Counted from the first letter of the stretch, positions 1 to 5,644 are shown. The stretch is 7,217 nt of DNA from an uncultured Erysipelotrichaceae bacterium (GCA_902803795.1 CADCRC010000161.1:1-7217), one strand, 5' to 3'. Notes: generated by a model from the sequence alone, not told the origin. Made by a program: numbers and translations.

Positions 1-443
1 CCTTTAGCTCCTGCTTTTCTTGCATTTCTAATAGCTTTCTTTTGTGCCATTCTAAATGAGGATCTATTTTGAATTTGTTGTGCTATTGATTGAGCAACTA
101 AAGATGCATCTAGATCTATATTTTTTATATCTACAATTGAAATTTGTACTTTTTCATCAACTAATTTAGATAATGCTTTTTTTAGTTTTTCAATTTCTTC
201 TCCGCCATGACCAATTATTACTCCTGGTTTAGAAGTATGAATAACTATTTCACATTTCTTATCAGTTCTTTCAATATCAATTGATGAAATAGATGCATTA
301 GATAAATTCTTATCAACATATTCTCTTATTTTTATATCTTTTGCTAAAGTTTTAGCAAAATCTTTATTATTTGAATACCATTTTGCTGTCCATTCTTTAT
401 TGATTCCAAGTCTTAGTCCATTTGGACTTACTTTTTGTCCCAT
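1..443 (-). CDS. rpsC: 30S ribosomal protein S3, 3'-truncated by window edge
   Basis: Encodes S3 (uS3), a protein of the 30S head that lines the mRNA entry channel. Starting from ATG 441-443, 147 full codons are visible of a family usually about 210-220 residues; the C-terminal domain lies outside the window. The N-terminus MGQKVSPNGLRLGI is the family signature. A type II KH domain follows, with its GxxG loop as GHGG at residues 78-81 (the loop is more often GKKG or GRGG), and the end of the visible part, RNARKAGAKG, matches the start of the S3 C-terminal domain. Trp18 and Trp22 are both TGG. It follows rplV by only 4 nt, and its ribosome binding site lies inside the last codons of rplV. It belongs to the S10 operon. 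Identity is certain; only the missing 3' part is unknown. Confidence 0.97.
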   Translation of the reverse strand, partial: MGQKVSPNGLRLGINKEWTAKWYSNNKDFAKTLAKDIKIREYVDKNLSNASISSIDIERTDKKCEIVIHTSKPGVIIGHGGEEIEKLKKALSKLVDEKVQISIVDIKNIDLDASLVAQSIAQQIQNRSSFRMAQKKAIRNARKAGAK

Positions 444-447
444 ATAA

Positions 448-795
448 CTAATCCTCCTCTTTCTCTAAGTTTCCTACTTTAATAGTAATATGACTAATTC
501 TATGATCTCTATGTCCTATATGACTTCTTGAATCAAAGAAATGTCTTTTTAAAGTTGGTCCTTGATCGATTCTTGCGTCTGTTACAAATAAATCTTCTTG
601 TTTTGCTTCAAAATTATTCACTGCATTAGCAATAGCTGAATCTAAAACTTTTTCTATTGTTCTTGCAGATTTATTATTTGTATTTCTTAATATATTTTTT
701 GCGTCATCTACTTGTTTTCCACGTATTAAATTAATTGTTATTCTTGCTCTTACTGGTGATATTCTAATTTTACTTGCTCTTGCTCTTGTTTCCAT
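448..795 (-). CDS. rplV: 50S ribosomal protein L22
   Basis: L22 (uL22) binds 23S rRNA, and its long beta-hairpin reaches the constriction of the peptide exit tunnel. The start chosen is ATG 793-795 (METRARASKIRISPVRAR), giving 115 residues, near the family's 110-115. An in-frame TTG at 805-807 would add four residues but overlaps the GGAGG ribosome binding site at 801-805, so it is rejected. Family hallmarks are RISPVRAR and LIRGK near the N-terminus, the helical core, GPTLKR at 79-84 and SHITIKV at 101-107. Between the last two, at 85-100, the tunnel loop reads HFFDSRSHIGHRDHRI. The length matches E. coli L22 exactly but the usual PRAxGRA-type tip sequence is gone. The frame is open and flanked by conserved sequence on both sides, so this is divergence and not a frameshift. 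The C-terminus EKEED supplies the rpsC ribosome binding site. Confidence 0.97.
   Translation of the reverse strand: METRARASKIRISPVRARITINLIRGKQVDDAKNILRNTNNKSARTIEKVLDSAIANAVNNFEAKQEDLFVTDARIDQGPTLKRHFFDSRSHIGHRDHRISHITIKVGNLEKEED
453..458 (-). promoter_or_regulatory. rpsC ribosome binding site embedded in rplV 3' coding end
   Basis: On the minus strand AGGAGG is read about 9 nt before the rpsC ATG. It is formed by the codons for the last Glu-Glu-Asp residues of L22 (AAA GAG GAG GAT TAG), so the acidic tail of L22 doubles as the Shine-Dalgarno sequence of the next gene. Confidence 0.85.
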
Positions 796-800
796 TTTTG

Positions 801-805
801 CCTCC
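801..805 (-). promoter_or_regulatory. rplV ribosome binding site (decides the start)
   Basis: GGAGG read on the minus strand, 5 nt before ATG 793-795 and just after the rpsS stop codon. It overlaps the upstream TTG at 805-807, which therefore cannot be the start served by this site. Confidence 0.9.
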
Positions 806-809
806 AAAA

Positions 810-1076
810 TTATTTCTTATCTTGACCATGGCCACCAAATTTACGTGTTAATGCAAATTCGCCTAACTTATGTCCAACCATATCTTCTGTTACATATACT
901 GGAATAAATTCTTTTCCATTATGTACTGCAAAAGTATGTCCTATAAAATCTGGAAAAATTGTTGAACGACGTGACCAAGTTTTAATAACTTCTTTCTTAC
1001 CAGTTTTATTTAATTCTTGGACCTTTTTTAGTAATCTTTCAAATACATAAGGTCCTTTTTTTGTACTTCTTGCCAT
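810..1076 (-). CDS. rpsS: 30S ribosomal protein S19
   Basis: S19 (uS19) sits in the 30S head, binds 16S rRNA together with S13 and contributes to the A-site finger bridge. The 88 residues are close to the usual 89-93. The sequence is canonical throughout: MARSTKKGPYV at the start, KTWSRRSTIFPDFIGHTFAVHNG in the middle (residues 33-55) and VTEDMVGHKLGEFALTRKF near the end. Trp34 is TGG. The upstream AAGGGTGAT is a somewhat irregular ribosome binding site compared with the AGGAGG of its neighbours. It sits 14 nt after rplB and 14 nt before rplV, in the normal S10 operon order. Nothing odd is seen in the protein. Confidence 0.98.
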   Translation of the reverse strand: MARSTKKGPYVFERLLKKVQELNKTGKKEVIKTWSRRSTIFPDFIGHTFAVHNGKEFIPVYVTEDMVGHKLGEFALTRKFGGHGQDKK

Positions 1077-1090
1077 TATATCACCCTTTC

Positions 1091-1921
1091 TTATTTACCG
1101 TTTCTATGACGTAATATAAGTTTATCTGACGCCTTTTTCTTTCTTGTCTTTAATCCAAGTGCTGGTTTACCCCAAGGAGTTGATGGTGCACTTCTACCTA
1201 CAGGAGCTCTTCCTTCACCACCACCATGTGGATGGTCATTAGGGTTCATAACAGAACCTCTAACTGTTGGTCTTATTCCCATGTGACGCTTTCTTCCAGC
1301 TGTACCATATTTAACAAGATTTGCATCTTCATTTCCTACAACACCAACTGTAGCTTTACATGTTCCTAAAACTTTTCTTTGTTCACCACTTGATAATCTA
1401 ATTAATACGTATTTTTCTTCTCTACCTAGAATTTGTGCAGATACACCAGCTGATCTTGCTAATTCTCCACCTTTTCCAGGTTTTAATTCTATATTATGAA
1501 TTAATGTTCCTACTGGAATGTTTGAAATTGGTAATGCATTACCTACAACTATATCAACATTTTCTCCAGATTCAACTTTGTTTCCAACTTTTAAATCTTT
1601 TGGAGCTAAAATATATCTTTTTTCTCCATCTATATAATTGATTAGTGCAATATTACAATTTCTATTAGGATCATATTCTATTGATGATACTGTTCCAGCA
1701 ATATTTTCTTTATTTCTTTTAAAATCAATTAAACGATAACGTCTTTTTTCTCCACCACCATGATGTCTAACAGTAATTTTTCCTGAATTATTTCTTCCAC
1801 CTGTTTTCTTGATTGTAGTTGTTAATTTCTTTTCAGGAGTTGATTTAGTAATTTCTTCATTCACTAATGTGTTCATTTGTCTACGTCCTGGTGTAGTTGG
1901 TTTAAAATTTTTAATTGCCAT
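1091..1921 (-). CDS. rplB: 50S ribosomal protein L2
   Basis: L2 (uL2) binds 23S rRNA domain IV, supports subunit association and lies close to the peptidyl transferase centre. The length of 276 residues matches the family (about 273-277). The N-terminus MAIKNFKPTTPGRRQ is typical. The RNA-binding domain carries GGRNNSGKITVRHHGGGEKR (41-60), and the C-terminal domain carries MNPNDHPHGGGEGR (225-238). His230 in that block corresponds to the conserved histidine known as His229 in E. coli L2. The C-terminus TRKKKASDKLILRHRNGK (259-276) is family-like. Trp250 is TGG. The gene is preceded by a strong GGAGGAG site located between the rplW stop and the ATG, and it sits in normal order between rplW and rpsS. 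Confidence 0.99.
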   Translation of the reverse strand: MAIKNFKPTTPGRRQMNTLVNEEITKSTPEKKLTTTIKKTGGRNNSGKITVRHHGGGEKRRYRLIDFKRNKENIAGTVSSIEYDPNRNCNIALINYIDGEKRYILAPKDLKVGNKVESGENVDIVVGNALPISNIPVGTLIHNIELKPGKGGELARSAGVSAQILGREEKYVLIRLSSGEQRKVLGTCKATVGVVGNEDANLVKYGTAGRKRHMGIRPTVRGSVMNPNDHPHGGGEGRAPVGRSAPSTPWGKPALGLKTRKKKASDKLILRHRNGK

Positions 1922-1936
1922 ATTATTCTCCTCCTT

Positions 1937-2224
1937 CTAACCAAGATCTAATGTTTGACCATCTTTTAGAGTTATGATTGCTTTCTTATATTTGTTTGTA
2001 TATCCACCATAACGTCCTACTCTTTTTTTCTTTGGTTTTACATTTATTGTTGAAATACTAGCAACTTTTACCTTGAATATTTTTTCAATTGCTTCTTTAA
2101 TTTCTAATTTTGTTGCTTTTGGTATAACTTTAAAAGTATATTTATTTTTACTATTTTTTTCATTTTCACTTTTTTCTGTTGTGATTGGTCCTAAAATTAT
2201 ACTTAAGTATTTAGTGTCTGTCAT
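1937..2224 (-). CDS. rplW: 50S ribosomal protein L23
   Basis: L23 (uL23) lies at the exit of the peptide tunnel and forms the docking site for trigger factor and the signal recognition particle. The 95 residues are normal for bacteria. Visible family features are the N-terminal IILGPITTEKS (residues 9-19), the basic loop KPKKKRVGRYGGYTNKYKKA (63-82) and a final beta strand, AIITLKDGQ. The ATG overlaps the rplD stop by one base (TAATG), and its ribosome binding site lies inside the end of rplD, so translation is likely coupled to L4. Confidence 0.98.
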   Translation of the reverse strand: MTDTKYLSIILGPITTEKSENEKNSKNKYTFKVIPKATKLEIKEAIEKIFKVKVASISTINVKPKKKRVGRYGGYTNKYKKAIITLKDGQTLDLG

Positions 2225-2853
2225 TATTTAAGCACCTCCTCAATATATTTAAGTGCTTCTTCTTCAATCACCATGATATCTGATGATATTATATCTAATA
2301 CATTTATTTCATCTGCAAAGATTAAAATAACATTTTGTAAGTTTCTTGAAGATAAGATTGCATCTTCTCTATTGTCATTAGCAAGTACTAATAATACTTT
2401 TTTATTAGCAACTTCTAATTTTTTTAGTGTAGCAGACATAGTTGATGTCTTATTATCTTTTAATTCTAATTTTTCAATTACAACTATTTCATTATCTATA
2501 GCCTTTTGTGACAATGCAGATTTAAGTGCTAATAGTCTTTCTTTTCTATTTTGTTTTTTACTATAATCTCTAGGTACTGGTGTTCCATATCTTCCACCAC
2601 CTACAAATTGAACTGCTCTAATAGAACCTTGTCTTGCATGACCTGTTCCTTTTTGTCTATATGGTTTTCTTCCACCACCATTTACTTCAGATCTAGTTTT
2701 TGTAGAATGAGTTCCTTGTCTTAAACTTGCTAAAGAAAGTGTTATAGCATCTTTTACAACATAATTATTTGGAGTAATTTCAAATATATCTTTATTTAAG
2801 TTTAATTCTTTTACTTCTTCTAATTTTGAATTATAGTATTTTGCTTTTTTCAT
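2224..2853 (-). CDS. rplD: 50S ribosomal protein L4
   Basis: L4 (uL4) is an early assembly protein of the 50S subunit. Its extended loop reaches the exit-tunnel constriction opposite L22, and in E. coli it also represses the S10 operon through the leader RNA. The 209 residues are typical. Family sequence runs from ATLSLASLRQGT-like residues (36-48) through the loop GGGRKPYRQKGTGHARQGS (59-77) and into PRDYSKKQNRKERLLALKSALS (95-115). The loop is unusual: KPYRQKGTGHAR (63-74) has Tyr65 and His72 where most bacteria have Trp and Arg, and AVQFVGGG (80-87) replaces the common SPQWRGGG. The globular C-terminal domain (about 120-209) looks ordinary. The last codons, GAG GAG GTG, form the rplW ribosome binding site. 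Confidence 0.98.
   Translation of the reverse strand: MKKAKYYNSKLEEVKELNLNKDIFEITPNNYVVKDAITLSLASLRQGTHSTKTRSEVNGGGRKPYRQKGTGHARQGSIRAVQFVGGGRYGTPVPRDYSKKQNRKERLLALKSALSQKAIDNEIVVIEKLELKDNKTSTMSATLKKLEVANKKVLLVLANDNREDAILSSRNLQNVILIFADEINVLDIISSDIMVIEEEALKYIEEVLK
2232..2240 (-). promoter_or_regulatory. rplW ribosome binding site embedded in rplD 3' coding end
   Basis: Minus strand GAGGAGGTG, encoding the Glu-Glu-Val near the L4 C-terminus, ends about 7 nt before the rplW ATG. Together with the TAATG stop/start overlap it implies coupled translation of L4 and L23. Confidence 0.8.
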
Positions 2854-2872
2854 ATATTAACCCTCCTTATAA

Positions 2873-3661
2873 TTATCCTTCTTGACTTTCTACAGATTTT
2901 TCTGTTTCTTCTATTTCTTTATTTTCATCAGTTTTTTCTTCAACTTGTTCTTGAATATTTTCAGTAACTTCTTCATTATTAGTTCTTTCTTCTACTATTT
3001 CATATTCTAATAATTCAGGTGCTTCAACCTTCTTATCAGGATTTTTAATAGCAGTATGAATTATTACTAAAGATTTTTTAGGTCCAGGAACATTACCTTT
3101 AACAAGAATAACATTGTTTTCTAGATCAATTTCTACAACTTCTAAATTTTGAATAGTTCTTTTTACATTACCATATTGTCCAGGCATTTTTTTACCTTTT
3201 AATACGTGCATTGGTAATAATGTACCTAAAGATCCTACTCCTCTATGATATTGAGAACCATGTCCCATAGGTCCTGTATGTTGATTATGTCTTTTTATTA
3301 CGCCACTAAATCCATGTCCTTTACTTCTTCCTGTTACGTCAACTATATCCCCTGCGCTAAATACTGAGGCATCTAATGTTTGTCCTAATTGATATTCTTC
3401 AGGTGAGATTCCTCTAATTTCTCTAAAGAAGCGCTTAGGTGTTGTTTTTGCTTTTTTAGTTATTCCTTCTGATGGTTTATTGCTACGTTTTGAAATTATT
3501 GTTTCATATCCTAATTGAATAGCATTGTATCCATCTTTTTCAACTGTTTTTATTTGAGTTATTACATTTGGTTCAACTTCAATAACAGTTACTGGAATTA
3601 ACTCTCCATTTTTTGTAAAAACTTGAGTCATTCCAATCTTTTTACCTAAGATTCCTTTCAT
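2873..3661 (-). CDS. rplC: 50S ribosomal protein L3 with acidic C-terminal extension
   Basis: L3 (uL3) is a primary assembly protein of the 50S subunit, and its central extension reaches toward the peptidyl transferase centre. The N-terminus MKGILGKKIGMTQVF and the core block HRGVGSLGTLLPMHVLKGKK (139-158) with MPGQYGN (159-165) are characteristic. The usual protein of about 205-215 residues ends near VIIHTAIKNP (199-208). Here the frame continues to residue 262. The added tail from about 206 onward is strongly acidic: 19 Asp/Glu against 4 Lys/Arg in the last 47 residues, with no Cys or Trp, so it is probably disordered. The frame is uninterrupted and a normal gap and ribosome binding site precede rplD, so this is not a fusion artefact caused by a missed stop. 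The gene follows rpsJ by 12 nt, with AGGAGG at 3667-3672 in front of its ATG. Confidence 0.98.
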   Translation of the reverse strand: MKGILGKKIGMTQVFTKNGELIPVTVIEVEPNVITQIKTVEKDGYNAIQLGYETIISKRSNKPSEGITKKAKTTPKRFFREIRGISPEEYQLGQTLDASVFSAGDIVDVTGRSKGHGFSGVIKRHNQHTGPMGHGSQYHRGVGSLGTLLPMHVLKGKKMPGQYGNVKRTIQNLEVVEIDLENNVILVKGNVPGPKKSLVIIHTAIKNPDKKVEAPELLEYEIVEERTNNEEVTENIQEQVEEKTDENKEIEETEKSVESQEG

Positions 3662-3673
3662 TTTTTCCTCCTA

Positions 3674-3985
3674 TTATTTATTTATTGTTTTAATTTGAAC
3701 ATCAACACCGCTTGGTAAATCTAAATGTGTTAATGCATCGATTGTATCCTTACTTGGATTTTTAACATCGATTAATCTTTTGTGTGTACGCATTTCAAAT
3801 TGCTCACGTGAATCCTTATACTTATGAACTGCTCTTAAAATAGTGAATTTTTCAATATCAGTTGGAAGTGGAATTGGTCCAGATACTTCTCCTCCTGTTC
3901 TTTTAATAGTTTCAACTATTTTTAGTGCTGCTTTATCAATAATCTTATGATCATAAGCTTTTAATTTGATACGTAGTTTTTCCAT
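3674..3985 (-). CDS. rpsJ: 30S ribosomal protein S10 (NusE)
   Basis: S10 (uS10) is a 30S head protein that also acts as NusE in transcription antitermination with NusB. The start chosen is ATG 3983-3985, giving MEKLRIKLKAYDHK and 103 residues, equal to the family's 102-105. It is preceded by a near-perfect AAGGAGG. Family landmarks are KRTGGEVSGPIPLPTDIEKF (28-47) and REQFEMRTHKRLIDV (60-74), with a normal C-terminus. An in-frame ATG at 4085-4087 would add 34 residues unlike any S10 N-terminus and lies within the structured leader, so it is not used here. This is the first gene of the S10 operon, with its own promoter and leader upstream. Confidence 0.98.
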   Translation of the reverse strand: MEKLRIKLKAYDHKIIDKAALKIVETIKRTGGEVSGPIPLPTDIEKFTILRAVHKYKDSREQFEMRTHKRLIDVKNPSKDTIDALTHLDLPSGVDVQIKTINK

Positions 3986-4106
3986 TTTTACCTCCTTACT
4001 TACTATATCTTGTATAGACATGTTTTTTGTGCAAAAACCTGATTTTATTTTTGCAACACTACCTGGTGTATCAGCAACCTTGCACATACCTAGATGTCAG
4101 CACGTC
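3986..4106 (-). promoter_or_regulatory. Structured 5' leader of the S10 operon (candidate autoregulatory RNA)
   Basis: Between the predicted transcription start (about 4106) and the rpsJ ribosome binding site the RNA can fold into nested helices, paired by eye. P1 is GACGUG (4106-4101) with CAUGUC (4022-4017), including one G-U. P2 is UGUGCAA (4086-4080) with UUGCACA (4034-4028), seven Watson-Crick pairs. P3 is UUGC (4077-4074) with GCAA (4054-4051), topped by ACAC (4069-4066) with GUGU (4059-4056) around a 6-nt loop. A small hairpin, CUAUA-CAAGA-UAUAG (4017-4003), stands 5 nt before the ribosome binding site. An alternative 7-bp hairpin, GCAAAAA/UUUUUGC (4054-4048 with 4037-4031), uses the same bases as P2 and P3. 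In E. coli the S10 leader is the target of L4; whether this unrelated-looking leader binds L4 or another ligand is inference. No intrinsic terminator is seen inside the leader, so control at translation would be the simpler model. Confidence 0.6.
3991..3997 (-). promoter_or_regulatory. rpsJ ribosome binding site (decides the start)
   Basis: AAGGAGG on the minus strand, 5 nt before ATG 3983-3985. This is among the strongest sites in the window and supports the short S10 start over the in-frame ATG at 4087, which has no comparable site. Confidence 0.93.
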
Positions 4107-4110
4107 TATA

Positions 4111-4138
4111 ATTATACATTATTTTCGTTTAAAATCAA
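4111..4138 (-). promoter_or_regulatory. Promoter of the S10 operon
   Basis: The minus strand shows a perfect -10 box TATAAT (4116-4111) and a -35-like TTGATT (4138-4133, four of six matches to TTGACA) with a 16-bp spacer. The predicted start is a purine near 4105-4106, which places the first transcribed bases in helix P1 of the leader. It lies after the tsa terminator, so the S10 operon appears to be transcribed independently. Confidence 0.75.
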
Positions 4139-4174
4139 GTGTTTTTCAATTTTTTACTCTATAAAATTTAAAAA

Positions 4175-4232
4175 ATATAAAAATATTAAAAAGATTACTT
4201 TTTTATTAGTAATCTTTTTAATATTTTTATAT
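4175..4232 (-). terminator. Intrinsic terminator of the tsa operon (25-bp AT-rich hairpin)
   Basis: Bases 4175-4199 are perfectly complementary to 4208-4232, with an 8-nt loop at 4200-4207. On the minus strand the hairpin begins 9 nt after the tsaD stop and is followed by a T-rich tract (TTTTTTAAATTTT, about 4174-4162). Only four of the 25 pairs are G-C, so stability comes from length. The plus strand also has T-rich flanks, but no plus-strand gene exists to be terminated. Confidence 0.8.
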
Positions 4233-4241
4233 ATTTATGAC

Positions 4242-5231
4242 CTAGTCATTAGGTGATGCAACGATATTTAGATTATCTGGTCCTTGATTTTGATATTTAT
4301 AATATGCGGCAGCACCTATCATTGCTGCATTATCTGTGCAATATAAAATTTTTGGATATATAAATTCTATATTATATTTGTTTGCAACTTCTTGTATTTG
4401 TTCTCTTATATATGTGTTTGCTGCTACTCCACCTGCAAGCATTATTTGCTTTATATCTTTATTATCATTTAATATCATTTCTATTTTATCTGTTATTTGT
4501 TTCACTGCAGAATATTGAAATGATGCTGCAAGATCTGCTTTATTTATTTCTTCATTCCTTTGTTTTGAATTATGAACAAGATTTATACATGCACTTTTTA
4601 GTCCACTGAATGATAAATTATATTTTTCATTATGCATTGCAATTGGTAAATTATATGTATTTTTTCCTTTTCTTGCTAGTTTTTCAAGTTTTGGACCACC
4701 AGGATATTCTAAATCAAGTATTCTTGCTACTTTGTCAAATGTTTCTCCAATAGCATCATCTTTTGTGTGTCCAATTTTCTTATATGAATTATGTTTATCC
4801 ATTAAAGTAAATTCACTATGTCCACCACTTAATACTACAGCAAGACTTGGAAATTTAATATCATGTTCTATATTATTTGCGTATATATGTCCATAAATAT
4901 GATTTACACCTATTATAGGTTTATTATAGATATAAGATAATGTTTTTGCACATTCTACTCCTACAAGGAGTGAACCTATTAAACCAGGATTTGTTGTTGT
5001 TGCAATTAAATCTATATTATTTATTGTTATGTTTGCTTCTTCTAGTGCTTTTTCATAACATTGTGTTATTTGTTTAATATGTTCTCTTGATGCAATTTCT
5101 GGTATTACTCCTCCATAATTTTTAAATATATCTATTTGACTTGCTATAATGCATGATAAAACTTTTTTGCCATCTTCAACAACAGCACAACTTGTTTCAT
5201 CACATGATGTTTCAAAAGCTAATATTTTCAT
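4242..5231 (-). CDS. tsaD: tRNA N6-adenosine threonylcarbamoyltransferase TsaD
   Basis: TsaD (Kae1/Gcp family) transfers the threonylcarbamoyl group from threonylcarbamoyl-AMP to A37 of tRNAs that read ANN codons, forming t6A, in a complex with TsaB and TsaE. The 329 residues are close to the usual 335-345. The ASKHA fold starts with MKILAFETSCDETSCAVV (phosphate loop, 1-18). The metal ligands are clear: His111 and His115 in HIYGHIYAN, and Asp300 in YCTDNAAMIG, the same numbers as in E. coli TsaD. Other nucleotide-binding blocks are LSGGHSEFTL (134-143), DDAIGETFDKVAR (158-170) and LAGGVAANTYIR (265-276). The ATG overlaps the stop of the preceding acetyltransferase gene by one base (TAATG) with only a weak ribosome binding site, suggesting translational coupling. 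It is the last gene of its operon. Its partner TsaC/Sua5, needed to make threonylcarbamoyl-AMP, is not in the window. Confidence 0.98.
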   Translation of the reverse strand: MKILAFETSCDETSCAVVEDGKKVLSCIIASQIDIFKNYGGVIPEIASREHIKQITQCYEKALEEANITINNIDLIATTTNPGLIGSLLVGVECAKTLSYIYNKPIIGVNHIYGHIYANNIEHDIKFPSLAVVLSGGHSEFTLMDKHNSYKKIGHTKDDAIGETFDKVARILDLEYPGGPKLEKLARKGKNTYNLPIAMHNEKYNLSFSGLKSACINLVHNSKQRNEEINKADLAASFQYSAVKQITDKIEMILNDNKDIKQIMLAGGVAANTYIREQIQEVANKYNIEFIYPKILYCTDNAAMIGAAAYYKYQNQGPDNLNIVASPND

Positions 5232-5644
5232 TATATCATCTTCTTTTCTAATCCAAATAAATATGCATCATGACCATTTTTATAATAATTTCTTCTTATT
5301 GCATAATTTTTAAAATTATATTTTTTATATAAACATATTGCAGGTATATTTTCTTTGTCCACTTCAAGAGTTGTTGGTTTATTTTTATCCACAATTTTTG
5401 TTAACAACTCACTAGCTATTTTTTGTCTTCTATATTCTTTTTTTGTAAAAATATATTCTATTTCTATTCTTTCATAAATTTCATAATAGTATAAATATCC
5501 TATTATCTCATTATCTTTTATGTTTATTAAAACTTTAAAAAAATTATTATTATTAAATTCATTTTTTAAATAATTTTTATCCACAATTGTGTTAATAAAA
5601 TTATCTAGTTCATTTATACTTTCATTATTTATTTCTATAATCAT
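5231..5644 (-). CDS. rimI: GNAT-family N-acetyltransferase, RimI-like
   Basis: In the RimI family the enzyme acetylates the N-terminal alanine of ribosomal protein S18 using acetyl-CoA. The 137 residues fit RimI (about 145-160) slightly on the short side. Motif A is at YRRQKIASELL (71-81). The RimI-typical C-terminal half is clear: LEVDKENIPAICLYKKYNF (93-111), then RRNYYKNGHDAYLF (117-130). Odd point: the acetyl-CoA phosphate loop normally reads (Q/R)xxGx(G/A), and here its central Gly is Lys75. The N-terminal third is very rich in Asn and Ile and poorly conserved. The gene overlaps tsaB by 4 bp (ATGA) and tsaD by 1 bp, the position occupied by rimI in many Bacillota tsaE-tsaB-rimI-tsaD clusters. 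Placement and the C-terminal motif support RimI; the actual substrate is unproven, and some RimI-like proteins have other targets. Confidence 0.83.
   Translation of the reverse strand: MIIEINNESINELDNFINTIVDKNYLKNEFNNNNFFKVLINIKDNEIIGYLYYYEIYERIEIEYIFTKKEYRRQKIASELLTKIVDKNKPTTLEVDKENIPAICLYKKYNFKNYAIRRNYYKNGHDAYLFGLEKKMI

Noticed and set aside
496..543. Frameshift pair as the explanation for the odd L22 loop
   Set aside because: The loop keeps exactly the expected length, both flanks are conserved, and the alternative frames contain early stops and no PRAxGRA-like sequence.
796..807. TTG start for L22 adding Met-Glu-Ala-Lys
   Set aside because: The TTG overlaps the GGAGG site that serves ATG 795, and with the ATG start the residue numbering agrees with E. 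coli L22.
1435..1641. Plus-strand open frames inside rplB, and similarly at 2273-2566, 3966-4256, 4336-4518, 4382-4609 and 6116-6379
   Set aside because: They lie opposite well-conserved genes or the leader/terminator, have low-complexity Leu/Ile/Phe composition typical of antisense AT-rich coding DNA, and show no recognisable domain.
3986..4087. N-terminal extension of S10 from ATG 4087 as a real gene start
   Set aside because: The extra 34 residues match no S10 N-terminus, the ATG sits in leader helix P2, and ATG 3985 has a strong ribosome binding site and gives the family length.
5641..5643. TGA at the end of tsaB as a possible Trp codon (code 4)
   Set aside because: It gives the standard ATGA overlap with the next gene and all Trp codons seen are TGG. 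The test is weak, because read-through would meet TAG only two codons later.
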